This document shows, one piece after another, positions 34,780 through 44,801 of a stretch of DNA of 64,000 bases. The translations under genes and the position numbers were made by a program. The stretch's first letter is position 1; each line of letters opens with the position of its first letter. The stretch is from Campylobacter anatolicus. Its GTDB lineage: Bacteria; Campylobacterota; Campylobacteria; Campylobacterales; Campylobacteraceae. The stretch is from contig NZ_JAGSSY010000001.1 of assembly GCF_018145655.1 (NCBI RefSeq), positions 62,001 through 126,000 of the forward strand, in the 5' to 3' direction. Below the pieces are notes generated by a model. It searched no databases. It saw nothing but the letters and a program-made list of their open reading frames with translations, and had not been told where the DNA came from.

Positions 34780-35865
34780 ATGGCAAAGTTTATATGTACA
34801 AGCTGTGGTGCGTCCGCACCATTAGAACATCGCGAGTTTAGTTGTAGCTGTGGTGGTCTTTTTAGACTTGATTACACACCACCTAAATTTTCACTAGATT
34901 TGATTGATAAAGATGAGTTTAGTCTGTTTCGCTACCGCAAATTTATGCCACTACAAAATGAGCTGTGGCGTGAGATCAGCCTTGGTGAGGGAATGAGTGC
35001 AAGTATTAAATTTAATGACAAACTTTACTTTAAACTTGATTATGCGATGCCAACACTCTCTTTTAAAGATCGAGGTGCAGCGGTGCTAATATGGCTGTGT
35101 AAGAGTATAGGCGTGAAAAAGGTATTACAAGATAGTAGTGGTAATGCTGGTAATTCGGTGGCGGCGTATTGTGCTAGGGCTGGTATTGAATGTGAAATTT
35201 TTGTACCAAAGGGAACATCTGAAAAGAAGATAAATATGATAAAAGCCTTTGGTGCTAGTGCAGTTGTGTATGAAGGCTCTCGTGATGAGACAGCAGATGC
35301 GTGTCGCAAAAAAGCTCGTGATGAAGGGATTTATTATGCTAATCACGTATATAATCCGCTATTTTATCAAGGCACAAAAACTTATGTTTATGAAATTTAT
35401 GAACAACTTGGTCGCGTACCTGAAAATTTCTTCTTGCCAGTTGGAAATGGCACTTTGCTGATAGGTTGCGAGTTGGCTCTTACTGAGCTTTTTGAGGCAG
35501 GTCTCATAGAAAAACTGCCTAAAATTTTTATTGTACAAAGCGAAAACTGTGCACCGTTTTTTGGAGCGATTGATAAGCCACTTAATATCAATCCAAAACA
35601 AACAAACGCCGAAGGTATCGCCATTGGCAAGCCTATGCGTGGAGTTGAAATTTTATCTAGTAGCTACGGTGGTGAGCGTGAGGTGATTACAATACCAGAG
35701 GACGCTATCATACCAGCTAGGCAAAAATTAGCTCTTAACGGATTTTACGTAGAGCATACGACAGCTGCGATATATGCGGCATATGAAAGCTACATCAAAA
35801 AACACGAGCTAAACGGCGATAGCATTATCTCGCTTTGCGGTGCTGGATTAAAAAGCGAACACTAA
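34780..35865 (+). CDS. Threonine synthase-like PLP-dependent enzyme
   Basis: A fold-type II PLP enzyme of 361 residues. It has an N-terminal zinc-ribbon-like module (CTSCGASAPL, CSCGGLFRLDY), the PLP lysine in PTLSFKDRGAAVL, the substrate Asn motif SSGNAGNSVAAYCARAGI, and the phosphate-binding GNGTLLIGCE. The layout matches threonine synthase and related desulfurase or dehydratase enzymes. Pairing with ridA and a YheO-type regulator suggests a catabolic or inducible lyase rather than the biosynthetic enzyme, but the substrate is unknown. The main biosynthetic thrC could lie elsewhere in the genome. Confidence 0.83.
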   Translation: MAKFICTSCGASAPLEHREFSCSCGGLFRLDYTPPKFSLDLIDKDEFSLFRYRKFMPLQNELWREISLGEGMSASIKFNDKLYFKLDYAMPTLSFKDRGAAVLIWLCKSIGVKKVLQDSSGNAGNSVAAYCARAGIECEIFVPKGTSEKKINMIKAFGASAVVYEGSRDETADACRKKARDEGIYYANHVYNPLFYQGTKTYVYEIYEQLGRVPENFFLPVGNGTLLIGCELALTELFEAGLIEKLPKIFIVQSENCAPFFGAIDKPLNINPKQTNAEGIAIGKPMRGVEILSSSYGGEREVITIPEDAIIPARQKLALNGFYVEHTTAAIYAAYESYIKKHELNGDSIISLCGAGLKSEH

Positions 35866-35887
35866 ATAAAATTTTAAATTATTAAAA

Positions 35888-35919
35888 CCTAGAAGTAATA
35901 TATTTGTAGTACTTCTAGG
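35888..35919 (+). terminator. Hairpin after the threonine synthase-like gene
   Basis: CCTAGAAGTA (35888-35897) pairs perfectly with TACTTCTAGG (35910-35919). It lies 22 bases after the stop, and a weak T-rich stretch follows. Confidence 0.6.
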
Positions 35920-36581
35920 CTATGTTTGATTTTAAAAACTATAAAAGGTTACTAAAGAAGTACAATAATGATATCAAAATAAATATACTTGATACTCTTT
36001 TAAAATTTGCAATACATAAATTGTCTTTTTCTTATTTTACTTTAATTAAAATTAAAAAACTTAATGAATTTAATTTTTATATATTTATATATTTTTTAAG
36101 CTACATAAAAGATATTTAAATTTCTTCATTTTTTACTCTTTTATCTTTGTATTATGCTATATTGTTTCTTGGCTGATTTTTCTACTTTAGTTTTATATTT
36201 TTGTATGCAGCGTAACGAGCTTTTAGCTCAGCCATATTTACACCCGTATTAACAAGGAATTTTATCCACAAGATTATAAGCACCATGCAACTATCTAAAA
36301 CTAATCAACCGTAGCGTAGACCTCATCGCTTAGATATTTTAAGTAAATATTAATCCAACAACTCAAAAAATATCAAAAGACCGCCTACAGACAGAACTTA
36401 ATCAATTCAGAAAACGGCTCGTGTGTTTTTAAAATTTGCCATTTTTGTTTTAAATTTTAAAGAGACAGTTTAACGTAAAATAGCGTATTGACAATAAAAT
36501 AACTGAGTAAAATTATTGCCTAATTCTGTAAATTTAAGTTAATTTTAATTAAAATATATAAAATTCTTAATCTCGCAAAAC
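35920..36581. other. 662-bp AT-rich region with no convincing gene
   Basis: It holds a 65-codon frame (35922-36119) rich in Lys, Asn and Phe with no ribosome site, and a 34-codon minus-strand frame (36182-36286). Neither resembles a known protein and both were rejected. The rest has frequent stops on both strands. It ends at the rho promoter. It could be degraded accessory DNA. Confidence 0.5.
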
Positions 36582-36610
36582 TTGACAACATTTCAAATTT
36601 AATATAAAAT
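36582..36610 (+). promoter_or_regulatory. Strong sigma-70 promoter of rho
   Basis: A consensus -35 box TTGACA (36582-36587) and TATAAAAT (36603-36610) are spaced so that TAAAAT sits 17 bases from the -35. A full -35 is uncommon in this genus. The expected transcript leader is about 60 bases. Confidence 0.7.
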
Positions 36611-36679
36611 AGCAACTTCAAAACTTCTTTTGAAAACTTAATTTTATTCTACATTATTGCATAATTTTAAAGAGGAAAT

Positions 36680-38026
36680 ATGGAAAATAACGCAAATCAG
36701 CCAAGTGAAAATAATACTCAAACCCCCAAAAATTCAAAAAAACATCAAAATACACGCACGCATATCCCAGTAGACGGACACAAAATAGAGGAGCTTCGTA
36801 CTCTTGGGCTTGAAGAGCTAGTTCAGATCGCAAACAGTGTGGGTGTGGAAAATCCGCGTGAATTTCGTCGCCAAGATTTGATATTTGAAATTTTAAAGAC
36901 ACAGACAAAACAGGGTGGATTTATCCTATTTACGGGTATTTTAGAGGTTACAAATGAGGGTTATGGCTTTTTGCGTTCCGTTGACGCAAATTTAAGTGAC
37001 AGCTCAAATGACGCATACGTCTCAAATTCGCAAATTCGCAAATTCGCTCTGCGTGTCGGCGACATTGTAACAGGACAGGTGCGTGAGCCAAAAGATCAGG
37101 AAAAATACTACGCTTTACTAAAAATAGAAGCGGTTAATTATATGCCACTTGCAGAAGCCAAAGAGCGACCGTTATTTGATAACTTAACGCCACTTTTTCC
37201 AACTGAAAAACTACATCTTGAGTATGAGCCTATGCGTTTAACTGGACGCGTTCTTGACCTATTTACCCCTATCGGTAAGGGTCAGCGTGGACTAATAGTC
37301 GCTCCACCACGTAGCGGTAAGACCGAGCTTATGAAAGAGTTAGCTCACGGCATAGCTAAAAATCATCCAGAGGCTCATTTGATGGTGCTTCTTGTAGACG
37401 AGAGGCCAGAAGAGGTTACCGATATGCAACGTTGTGTAAAGGGTGAGGTTTTTAGTTCTACTTTTGATCTACCAGCACTTAATCACGTACGAGTTGCAGA
37501 ACTTGTCATAGAAAAGGCAAAGCGTCTAGTTGAAATGGGTAAAGATGTAATCATCTTGCTTGATAGTATCACGCGTCTTGCACGTGCGTATAACACAGTA
37601 ACTCCGCCAAGTGGCAAAGTACTAACTGGTGGTGTGGATGCAAACGCCTTGCATAAGCCAAAACGCTTCTTTGGAGCGGCAAGGAATATTGAGTTTGGCG
37701 GAAGCTTAACTATTATCGCAACGGCTCTTATTGATACCGGTTCACGTATGGACGAGGTTATATTTGAAGAGTTTAAAGGCACAGGCAATAGTGAGATCGT
37801 ATTAGACCGCAACATCTCAGATCGCCGAATTTACCCAGCCATAAATGTGCTAAAATCAGGCACAAGAAAAGAGGAGCTTCTACAAAAACCAGACGAGCTT
37901 CAAAAAATTTGGGCTATACGCTCAGCGATAGCCACGATGGATGATATAGAAGCACTTAAATTTTTATATGCGAAGATGTTAAAAACCAAAGATAATAAAG
38001 AGTTACTTTCTATATTAAATGAATAA
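36680..38026 (+). CDS. rho: Transcription termination factor Rho
   Basis: Rho is the hexameric RNA helicase that ends untranslated transcripts. The 448-residue product begins with a hydrophilic Asn/Gln/Lys-rich tail (about 40 residues), then the N-terminal helix bundle ([20 protein letters not shown]). The cold-shock-like RNA-binding fold contains GYGFLRS, and the ATPase core has [15 protein letters not shown] (P-loop), [14 protein letters not shown] and [11 protein letters not shown]. Length is normal. A good AGAGGAAAT ribosome site precedes the ATG. Confidence 0.97.
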   Translation: MENNANQPSENNTQTPKNSKKHQNTRTHIPVDGHKIEELRTLGLEELVQIANSVGVENPREFRRQDLIFEILKTQTKQGGFILFTGILEVTNEGYGFLRSVDANLSDSSNDAYVSNSQIRKFALRVGDIVTGQVREPKDQEKYYALLKIEAVNYMPLAEAKERPLFDNLTPLFPTEKLHLEYEPMRLTGRVLDLFTPIGKGQRGLIVAPPRSGKTELMKELAHGIAKNHPEAHLMVLLVDERPEEVTDMQRCVKGEVFSSTFDLPALNHVRVAELVIEKAKRLVEMGKDVIILLDSITRLARAYNTVTPPSGKVLTGGVDANALHKPKRFFGAARNIEFGGSLTIIATALIDTGSRMDEVIFEEFKGTGNSEIVLDRNISDRRIYPAINVLKSGTRKEELLQKPDELQKIWAIRSAIATMDDIEALKFLYAKMLKTKDNKELLSILNE

Positions 38027-38490
38027 AAATTTAAAACCGTTTTAAATATGGCTGATTTGCTTTTTAGTTTTATTGATTGCGTTAAGCATGACATAATCGC
38101 ATAGAGCAAAGAAGCGAATATAAACACTTTTGCTTTCATTGGCTACACAAAATCTTATGTGATTAGTATAAATGATTGTGAATTTAGTAGCAGGATATAG
38201 CTAAATTTATAAGCAAATTTAAAAATAAAATTTCATTCTAAAACATATTTTGACATATATGATAACACCGATGTAACAGCATCTTATAATATATACTTTA
38301 ATAGCTAAAATTTTAAATCGCTTTAAATTTAAGAAATTAAAATGGAATGTTACACCAAATTTTAAAGAGATCGGCAAAAATTTTAGTAGCAAACTTTAAT
38401 ACAGATACATAAGTAACAAAAGTGGCAAATTATGCCGATGTCTATTGCGTTTAGCGTTGAAGTAAAATACATAAGGCTAAATTTATTACA
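38027..38490. other. 464-bp gap after rho with no supported gene
   Basis: AT-rich sequence with stops in all frames. A near-palindrome right after the rho stop (ATTTAAAAC and GTTTTAAAT) could form a weak AU hairpin. A minus-strand frame with a signal-like start (38139) runs into rho antisense and was rejected. Nothing else is recognised. Confidence 0.5.
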
Positions 38491-38518
38491 AAAGACTAGA
38501 GCAGACGCTCTAGTCTTT
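38491..38518. terminator. nusA terminator
   Basis: AAAGACTAGAGC and GCTCTAGTCTTT form a perfect 12-bp stem with a 4-base loop, 5 bases after the nusA stop codon on the minus strand. It also serves as a barrier for rightward transcription from rho. Confidence 0.85.
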
Positions 38519-38523
38519 TAAAT

Positions 38524-39645
38524 TTAATCATCGCCAAAAAGTGCTTTTAGATCCTTAGCAAAGTCATTTTTGCTATCGCCATTTACACTATCATTAACAT
38601 TCGTATCTCTAGCACCAAGCTCATTAAGCTCTATTTCATAGCCTGTTAGCATACTTGCAAGACGGATATTTATACCATTTTTACCTATAGCTTTGCTCTT
38701 TTGTTCACTCACTAGGCTCACAACAGCCCTTTTGCCGTCTATTACTACAGAGCTGATTATGGCTGGACTCATAGCACGTGCGACAAAGATGGCTGGCTCA
38801 CTCGCATACTCAATGGCGTCTATATTTTCGTTATGTAGCTCTTTGCTAACAGCGTTTATTCTCACGCCTTTTGTGCCGACCGCCGCACCTACTGGGTCAA
38901 TGTTTGGTGTGATTGAGATGAGTGCGACTTTCGCCCTTTCACCAGGAATCCTCGCACTACCTTGTATTATTATACCGCCATCTTTTATCTCAGGCACCTC
39001 GGCAGCTAAAAGTGCTTCAAGGAATTTTGGTGAAGTCCTACTTAGCTCAACTCTAATGCCCTGCGTTTTATCTACAAAAACTTTGCGAATAACAGCTTTT
39101 ACGACATTGCCTACTTTAAATTTCTCACCCTTTATGCGATTTTTACGTGGCAAAATAGCACGCAACTCATCTATCTCAATATATGTATTCTCATCATTAT
39201 CTACACGCACAACCGAGCCAAAAACCATATGTCCAACCATATCATTATATTTTTGAAAAATTTTCTCTTCAAGCAGACGTTGTATGTGATATTCAAGCTC
39301 TTTGTGAAGAGTTTGTGCGGCAGTTCTACCAAGATTATCAAGACTTAGCTCGTATGTCAGCTCATCACCTACCTCCACGCTACTATCGATCTTTTTTGCA
39401 TCTTTTAAGCTTATAAAATGTTCATTGTCTTCGCCCAAACGTTCATCATTATTTGCGACAATGGCTATTTTTTGATAAAGCTTTAAATTTTTATTTGCAT
39501 CAAGACTAACGTCATACTCATAGTTTTCGCCATATACATGCTTTGCAGTATTTATCAAAGCACGTATAATACGCTCTTTTACGTCATCTATCTCAAGTCC
39601 TTTTTCATTGGCAATTGACTCTATAATATCAGAAATTCTCTCCAT
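38524..39645 (-). CDS. nusA: Transcription termination/antitermination factor NusA
   Basis: NusA binds RNA polymerase and modulates pausing, termination and antitermination. The 373-residue protein has the N-terminal polymerase-binding domain (IESIANEKGLEIDDVKERII), an S1 domain (GHMVFGSVVRVDNDENTYIE) and two KH domains (DPVGAAVGTKGVRINAVSKEL; KAIGKNGINIRLASMLTGYE). It lacks the C-terminal acidic repeats of E. coli NusA, as is usual in this group. It stands alone on the minus strand and is followed by a strong terminator. Confidence 0.96.
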   Translation of the reverse strand: MERISDIIESIANEKGLEIDDVKERIIRALINTAKHVYGENYEYDVSLDANKNLKLYQKIAIVANNDERLGEDNEHFISLKDAKKIDSSVEVGDELTYELSLDNLGRTAAQTLHKELEYHIQRLLEEKIFQKYNDMVGHMVFGSVVRVDNDENTYIEIDELRAILPRKNRIKGEKFKVGNVVKAVIRKVFVDKTQGIRVELSRTSPKFLEALLAAEVPEIKDGGIIIQGSARIPGERAKVALISITPNIDPVGAAVGTKGVRINAVSKELHNENIDAIEYASEPAIFVARAMSPAIISSVVIDGKRAVVSLVSEQKSKAIGKNGINIRLASMLTGYEIELNELGARDTNVNDSVNGDSKNDFAKDLKALFGDD

Positions 39646-39804
39646 TTTTTCTCCATTTATAACGATAAATTTTTGGGAATTTAAATCGTGCAGTGTAGCA
39701 ATTATACAATTTTGATACTAATAAAAAGTTTAATGTGAGTTTTATTAGCTTTTTGCTATACTCACGAATTCAAAAAAGCTAAAAGCAAAAGTTAAGGATA
39801 CAAA

Positions 39805-40047
39805 ATGGACTTAAAACTAGCCAGAACAGAGATAGATGCAAAGGCAAAAGCGATCTCTCTTGATAAAATAGAAGCAGCGGTCAGCAAAGAGGGTCAAAAA
39901 ATTTTCTATTTTGATAAAGAAAATAGCCATAAACAACTCATCGCTCTTGTTGAGTATTTTGAAGAAAAAGGGCTAAGTGTATATCACAGAAGTGTTAAAT
40001 ACGGACTTGATGAGAATGACTATATGTATGAGGTGCACATTCTTTGA
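39805..40047 (+). CDS. HP0268-family small protein
   Basis: An 80-residue protein typical of Helicobacter and Campylobacter: [20 protein letters not shown], then [21 protein letters not shown] and a Tyr-rich end ([16 protein letters not shown]). The H. pylori HP0268 protein has been reported to have nicking-endonuclease and RNase activity with an Smr-like fold; whether this copy does is unknown. It sits directly upstream of miaB with a 4-base overlap. Confidence 0.82.
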   Translation: MDLKLARTEIDAKAKAISLDKIEAAVSKEGQKIFYFDKENSHKQLIALVEYFEEKGLSVYHRSVKYGLDENDYMYEVHIL

Positions 40048-41354
40048 GTAGCGTAGAGAGTAAAAAACTATTTATCCAAACGCTTGGTTGTGCGATGAAT
40101 GTTCGTGATAGCGAACACATCATCGCTGAGCTAAATCAAAAAGAAAATTACACTCTTACGAACAATATAGAAGACGCCGATCTCATACTCATAAATACCT
40201 GCTCAGTGCGTGAAAAGCCCGTGCATAAGCTATTTAGCGAAGTTGGTGCCTTTGAAAAAGTCAAGAAAAATGGTGCGAAAATAGGAGTTTGTGGTTGCAC
40301 GGCAAGTCACTTAGGAAGTGAAATTTTCAAACGTGCTCCTTATGTGGATTTTGTTCTTGGGGCCAGAAATGTCAGTAAAATTTCAACCGCCATTAAGACG
40401 CCAAAATTTATAAGCACAGATATAAATCATGATGAGAGCGAGTACGCTTTTGGTGAATTTCGTAGCTCACCTTATAAAAGCTATATTAATATCTCAATCG
40501 GTTGCGATAAAAAGTGCACCTACTGCATTGTGCCACACACTCGTGGAGACGAGATCTCAATACCATTAAATTTAATCCTCAATGAGGTACAAAAAGCAGC
40601 GGATAATGGTGCAAAAGAGATATTTTTACTCGGTCAAAATGTCAACAACTATGGCAAACGTTTCTCTGCGGCTCATCAAAAGATTGATTTTAGTGACCTG
40701 CTTGTGAAAATCAGTGAGATAAGTGGCATTGAACGAATACGTTTTACTAGTCCTCATCCACTTCATATGGATGATAAATTTTTAGAGGTTTTTAGTACAA
40801 ATGATAAAATTTGCAAGTCTATGCATATGCCACTGCAAAGCGGAAGCACTAAAGTTTTGCGTGAGATGAGACGTGGATACACAAAAGAGTGGTTTTTAGA
40901 TAGGGCTTTAAAACTTCGTGAGATGTGTCCTGATGTGAGTATTTCAACTGACATTATAGTTGCATTTCCGGGCGAAAGCGACGAAGAATTTGCAGATACG
41001 ATGGATGTGATAGAGCGTGTACGATTTGAGCAAATTTTTAGCTTTAAATATTCGCCTCGCCCACTTACAAAAGCGGCTGAGTTTAGCAACCAAATCCCTG
41101 AAAATATCGCATCAACAAGGCTTAGTCATCTACAAAATCGCCACGCACAAATTTTAGATGAGATAACTGCAATGCAAAATGACAAAATAATGGATGTTTA
41201 TTTTGAAGAGCTACGCCCAAATGGTGGCGTTGCTGGGCGGAGCTTTAACAACTTTTTAGTTCAAATAAATGGCAGCGAAGAGCTGCTTGGCAAAATTTTA
41301 AAAGTGTGTATAAAAAATCCAAAGCGAATGGTGCTTTATGGTGAACTTGCGTGA
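40044..41354 (+). CDS. miaB: tRNA-2-methylthio-N6-dimethylallyladenosine synthase MiaB
   Basis: MiaB methylthiolates i6A37 of tRNAs by radical SAM chemistry. The 436-residue product (TTG start overlapping the preceding stop, TTGA) has the UPF0004 domain with three cluster cysteines ([31 protein letters not shown]), the radical SAM motif [16 protein letters not shown], and a C-terminal TRAM domain. The paralogue RimO lies 4.5 kb away on the other strand. Confidence 0.95.
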   Translation: MSSVESKKLFIQTLGCAMNVRDSEHIIAELNQKENYTLTNNIEDADLILINTCSVREKPVHKLFSEVGAFEKVKKNGAKIGVCGCTASHLGSEIFKRAPYVDFVLGARNVSKISTAIKTPKFISTDINHDESEYAFGEFRSSPYKSYINISIGCDKKCTYCIVPHTRGDEISIPLNLILNEVQKAADNGAKEIFLLGQNVNNYGKRFSAAHQKIDFSDLLVKISEISGIERIRFTSPHPLHMDDKFLEVFSTNDKICKSMHMPLQSGSTKVLREMRRGYTKEWFLDRALKLREMCPDVSISTDIIVAFPGESDEEFADTMDVIERVRFEQIFSFKYSPRPLTKAAEFSNQIPENIASTRLSHLQNRHAQILDEITAMQNDKIMDVYFEELRPNGGVAGRSFNNFLVQINGSEELLGKILKVCIKNPKRMVLYGELA

Positions 41355-42180
41355 TACGATTAAAAAAATATATCTAAATGTAGTAGTATTTGGGCTATAT
41401 CTGCTAATTTGGCTCATTTTTTTAACCTGCAAAAAGAGTTACACAAATACAAATTTAAACAATAAATCCTGCATTGTGCTATTTTGGCATGGCAGACTTG
41501 CGATGATGAGCTTTGCATATCGACACTGGTGGAGCAAGAAAAGCGGTGGCAAACGTCAAGGCAAAGTCATCATAAGCGACCATAATGATGGCGAAATCAT
41601 CACTAGAGTAATAAATTTTTTCTCCATCGGCACAATAAGAGGCAGTAGCTCAAAGGGCGGTGCAAAGGCACTTATAGAGGCTTTGCGTGAGATAAAAAAC
41701 AGCATTGATATCATCATCACACCAGATGGTCCACGTGGTCCAAGACATAGCGTAGCAGATGGAGCGATCATAATCGCACAAAGACAAAATGCCTCAGTTC
41801 AAATTTTAAACTACGAAGCAGATAGTTTTTGGCAGCTTAAAAGCTGGGATCAAATGATCGTGCCAAAGCCATTTTCAACTATAAATTTTAGTCTTTCAGA
41901 GCCTTTTAGCCTATCAAATTTAGACAAAGAGAGTGCAAAAGAGCTGATACAAAGCAAACTTTGGCAAGCTAGCCAGACAGATGGTGGTAAAAGTGTAGAA
42001 CAAAATAAACAAGACTTTATTATAAATTTAAAAGCGTGGTGGGCAAAACAGGAGATAAAATACGGCAAGAGCGAGAGTTATATAAAAAATCAAAAAAGCC
42101 AATCACAAAATAAAAACTCAACACAAAGCCAAGAAAGTGGGGTAAAACAGAGCAACGACACCACGAAAGAGCTAGGATGA
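41338..42180 (+). CDS. DUF374-family acyltransferase-like membrane protein
   Basis: A 280-residue protein with an N-terminal transmembrane helix ([19 protein letters not shown]) and a DUF374 domain: [44 protein letters not shown] and [17 protein letters not shown]. The fold relates to lysophospholipid and lipid A acyltransferases, so a lipid or lipooligosaccharide substrate is likely but unproven. The C-terminus is a Gln/Ser/Asn-rich tail. It overlaps miaB by 17 bases and the next gene by 4. Confidence 0.85.
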   Translation: MVNLRDTIKKIYLNVVVFGLYLLIWLIFLTCKKSYTNTNLNNKSCIVLFWHGRLAMMSFAYRHWWSKKSGGKRQGKVIISDHNDGEIITRVINFFSIGTIRGSSSKGGAKALIEALREIKNSIDIIITPDGPRGPRHSVADGAIIIAQRQNASVQILNYEADSFWQLKSWDQMIVPKPFSTINFSLSEPFSLSNLDKESAKELIQSKLWQASQTDGGKSVEQNKQDFIINLKAWWAKQEIKYGKSESYIKNQKSQSQNKNSTQSQESGVKQSNDTTKELG

Positions 42181-42626
42181 AAGGTAAAAATTTAGCTGTC
42201 ATTATCTCGATATCCATTATTATTTTTGGTTGGCTATTTTTAGAGATAAATGGTTCATACCAGCTATCCTTTAAAGCTAAATTTTATTATGAGATTGGAA
42301 ATTTCCAACGTTCGCTTGAGCTAAGCCAAAGAGCATTTGAGCTAGATAAATACAATAAAATGGCAAACACTTTGCTCAATCAAAGTCGTTTGGCTATAAA
42401 ATTTTCAGAGTATATAAGTTTAGGTGATGAGTATCTAAGTCGTATAAAAAGTATAAGTCAAAATAAAGTAACTAACGCAGATCGTGAGCGTATAAGGCTT
42501 ATGTGCGATGTGATGATCGAAGGATATGATGAGCTAAAAAGTAGCCCACTTTTAGACGATGAGCTAAAAAGTAAAGCCTTAAGAATGCGAGATAATTTTA
42601 TAAAGCTTAAAAATGAGCTTTTTTAA
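42177..42626 (+). CDS. Membrane-anchored TPR-like protein
   Basis: A 149-residue protein with an N-terminal transmembrane anchor (LAVIISISIIIFGWLFLEI) and a helical periplasmic part. The stretch YYEIGNFQRSLELSQRAFEL resembles one tetratricopeptide repeat, followed by another helix pair. It overlaps the DUF374 gene (ATGA) and precedes the PilMNO-like trio by 58 bases, so it may be an accessory to that complex. No named family is recognised. Confidence 0.72.
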   Translation: MKGKNLAVIISISIIIFGWLFLEINGSYQLSFKAKFYYEIGNFQRSLELSQRAFELDKYNKMANTLLNQSRLAIKFSEYISLGDEYLSRIKSISQNKVTNADRERIRLMCDVMIEGYDELKSSPLLDDELKSKALRMRDNFIKLKNELF

Positions 42627-42684
42627 TCTTATTTAATGCGATTTTAGGTAATATTATAAAATTACGCACAAAATTAGGAGAAAT

Positions 42685-43692
42685 ATGTCATTTTCTATTC
42701 GTCGCATTTTTTCAAATCTATTTTTAAGTGCCGTTATAGAAAACTCCGAGTGTAAATTTTATGGACGTGTCTTTCGAAACGGCAAAGTCATAAATACTAT
42801 AAATGCCAAATTTACAGAGATAGACCCCACAAATATCGACAAAAAAGTCTTTGATTATATAAAAAGATTAGAAAAATCATACTCAAATGTATATATTTCA
42901 CTATTTTTTAGTGATGAGTCTCAAGGAGCATTGCCTACAACTAGACAAGATGAATACGAAAAATTTAATATCAACTCATTAAATTTAATGAGTATAAATA
43001 TGCAGGATAACTGGAGCATATATGGCGATATTATGGCTATAAGAAGAGCTAAAGATACATTTGGCGATGATAGTGTAGATCTGATTTATTCACCGATCGC
43101 GTTGATGTATTATGAGCTTTTAAAACGTGGCATAAGCGATAAAACAACACTATATCTTTACAATCACACAGATTCTTTAACGCTTTGCATATTTAGCAAT
43201 GGACAAATGAGACTTTCAACATTTTTTAAGATAGTTGAAAGCGAAAATACTCAGCCAAAAATGGAGCAAAATTTTAAAGAAGAGGACATAACAGATATAG
43301 ACAATCTAATAGTAAAAGAGGAGAATGAGGCTGGTTCTGTAGATGAGTTTAAGAGCCTAGATGAGATGTTAAATGGCGATAAATTTAAAGAATTTGAAGA
43401 TCTTGGCTATGATTTAAGCATGCCAGCTTCTGCCGATGTGGCTAAGTCTGTTGCGATATTTGGACGAGATATGAGCATGTTTAGATATATTACGATGGCT
43501 ATTAAGGAGTATTACCATAATCCAATCTACAAAGGCGACTTTATCGAACAGGTTATAATACTCGATAATACAAAAATAAGTGCTACATTTATGCAATTTT
43601 TACAGTCTGAGCTATTTGTAGAGACATCTGTATATCCTATAAATACGCTTGAGATTATGAATGAACTTATGATTAGTGAGATAAAAATATGA
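42685..43692 (+). CDS. PilM/GspL-like actin-fold protein
   Basis: A 335-residue cytoplasmic protein. The fold call rests on actin/PilM-like landmarks: a strand-rich start (AVIENSECKFYGRVFRNGKV), the phosphate-loop-like TTLYLYNHTDSLTLCIFSNG, and a C-terminal IILDNTKISATFMQFLQSEL that corresponds to the usual nucleotide-contacting IYLSGGG region. An acidic insert (residues about 190-240) is present. It lacks clear glycines of a working ATP site, so it may not bind nucleotide. It is followed by PilN-like and PilO-like genes with overlaps. Homologues follow miaB in C. jejuni, without known function as far as I recall. Confidence 0.65.
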   Translation: MSFSIRRIFSNLFLSAVIENSECKFYGRVFRNGKVINTINAKFTEIDPTNIDKKVFDYIKRLEKSYSNVYISLFFSDESQGALPTTRQDEYEKFNINSLNLMSINMQDNWSIYGDIMAIRRAKDTFGDDSVDLIYSPIALMYYELLKRGISDKTTLYLYNHTDSLTLCIFSNGQMRLSTFFKIVESENTQPKMEQNFKEEDITDIDNLIVKEENEAGSVDEFKSLDEMLNGDKFKEFEDLGYDLSMPASADVAKSVAIFGRDMSMFRYITMAIKEYYHNPIYKGDFIEQVIILDNTKISATFMQFLQSELFVETSVYPINTLEIMNELMISEIKI

Positions 43693-44210
43693 GTTTTAGT
43701 TTTATAAAACCAGAGCCTAGAGCACTTTTTAGCTTATTTAGTAAGCTTTGGTTTGGGCTTATTGGCTTTGTTTTTGTTATACTTTGTGTAATAAATTTAT
43801 TAATAGTATATAAAAACTACGCCCTATCTCAAAGCACTACAAATTTAGTTACAGAGCAAGGAAGACTAAGTGAAAAGATAGTTCAGATAGATGACTTAAG
43901 CACAAAATTAAAGACACAAATAGGTGTTGCAAACGACATCTACACGTCAAACAATCTACTAAAACAAAGTATCAAAAATCTCTTTGACTTAGTACCTGAT
44001 AGTATAACGCTTGAAGAAATTTTCATGGATAAAAACTCACTAATAATACGTGGCATAACGCCCAGCAAAGATGTATTTAACCAACTTTTAGCATCGCCAT
44101 TGCACTCCATTTTTACCACATCAAACACGAGCTTTTATCAGATAAAAAATGGATGGTATGGTTTTATTAGCACAAACAAGATTGATAACTCAGAGGGCTA
44201 TAATGAGTAA
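43689..44210 (+). CDS. PilN-like inner-membrane protein
   Basis: A 173-residue bitopic membrane protein. One N-terminal helix (LWFGLIGFVFVILCVINLLIVY) precedes a short coiled coil (TEQGRLSEKIVQIDDLSTKL) and a ferredoxin-like domain with the PilN pattern DLVPDSITLEEIFMDKNSLI, followed by IRGITPSKDVFNQLLASPL. It overlaps both neighbours (4 bases and 8 bases). Type IV pilus PilN forms a heterodimer with PilO; that partnership is inferred here. Confidence 0.7.
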   Translation: MSFSFIKPEPRALFSLFSKLWFGLIGFVFVILCVINLLIVYKNYALSQSTTNLVTEQGRLSEKIVQIDDLSTKLKTQIGVANDIYTSNNLLKQSIKNLFDLVPDSITLEEIFMDKNSLIIRGITPSKDVFNQLLASPLHSIFTTSNTSFYQIKNGWYGFISTNKIDNSEGYNE

Positions 44211-44733
44211 AAAAGATACAAGCTTAGAAAATATCGATATAGCAAAGCTTTTACTTTATATACTCATCTTTATCGTCGTGTGCTTGGTTATAATATTTGC
44301 TTTTCTCGTGCCAAATATCAAAGAGTATCGCGGATTAACACGTGAAAATAACTCACAAATAGCGGCATATACCAAAATAAAACAGATATTTGATACAAAA
44401 TTTAATACACTTGAAATGATAAAGGAGAGGGATAAATTTATCATCAGTTCATATGACGTAAAATTTAATAAGACTAAGTTTATAAACTTTGCTTCTACAT
44501 ATTTTAACGAGGTCAGTCTAAACGAAGTAAGTCCAAAGGATAGCAATGAAAGTTTCTTTCGCTATCAACTAAATGTTACAACATCTATGAATACACCACA
44601 AAAATTTTACGACTTTTTAGACGCTTTAAGTAAATACGAAAGTATCGTGCGAACAGACTTTCCTATAACTATGAAAGGCGAAAACGATAAAATTCACACG
44701 AGCTTTAATATTCGTGTTTATGGCCTAAAGTAA
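44203..44733 (+). CDS. PilO-like inner-membrane protein
   Basis: From the ATG at 44203 the product is 176 residues: MSKKDTSLENIDIAKLLLYI, a transmembrane helix (ILIFIVVCLVIIFAFLVPNI), a coiled-coil linker and a C-terminal ferredoxin-like domain (YQLNVTTSMNTPQKFYDFLD). This is the PilO layout. A longer frame from 44149 would add 18 residues that overlap the PilN-like gene. It is the last gene of the miaB-to-pilO-like unit. Confidence 0.68.
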   Translation: MSKKDTSLENIDIAKLLLYILIFIVVCLVIIFAFLVPNIKEYRGLTRENNSQIAAYTKIKQIFDTKFNTLEMIKERDKFIISSYDVKFNKTKFINFASTYFNEVSLNEVSPKDSNESFFRYQLNVTTSMNTPQKFYDFLDALSKYESIVRTDFPITMKGENDKIHTSFNIRVYGLK

Positions 44734-44801
44734 GTCTAAGAAGTTTAAAATTAAAGCTACGATCTAAATTTATCAAAAGATTTATGCTCGGATTTTTAAA
44801 T

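Noticed and set aside
35922-36119. 65-codon plus-strand frame after the threonine synthase-like gene
   Set aside because: Lys/Asn/Phe/Ile-heavy composition expected from AT-rich noncoding DNA, start codon right after a terminator-like hairpin, no ribosome site and no recognisable motif.
36182-36286. 34-codon minus-strand frame (hydrophobic start, then MAELKARYAAYKNIK)
   Set aside because: No ribosome site, no family, and isolated in decayed DNA. The second half looks protein-like, so it may be a relic, but it is not supported as a gene.
37900-38139. 79-codon minus-strand frame with a signal-peptide-like start overlapping rho antisense
   Set aside because: Half of it is the antisense of rho, there is no ribosome site, and the lipobox is poor.
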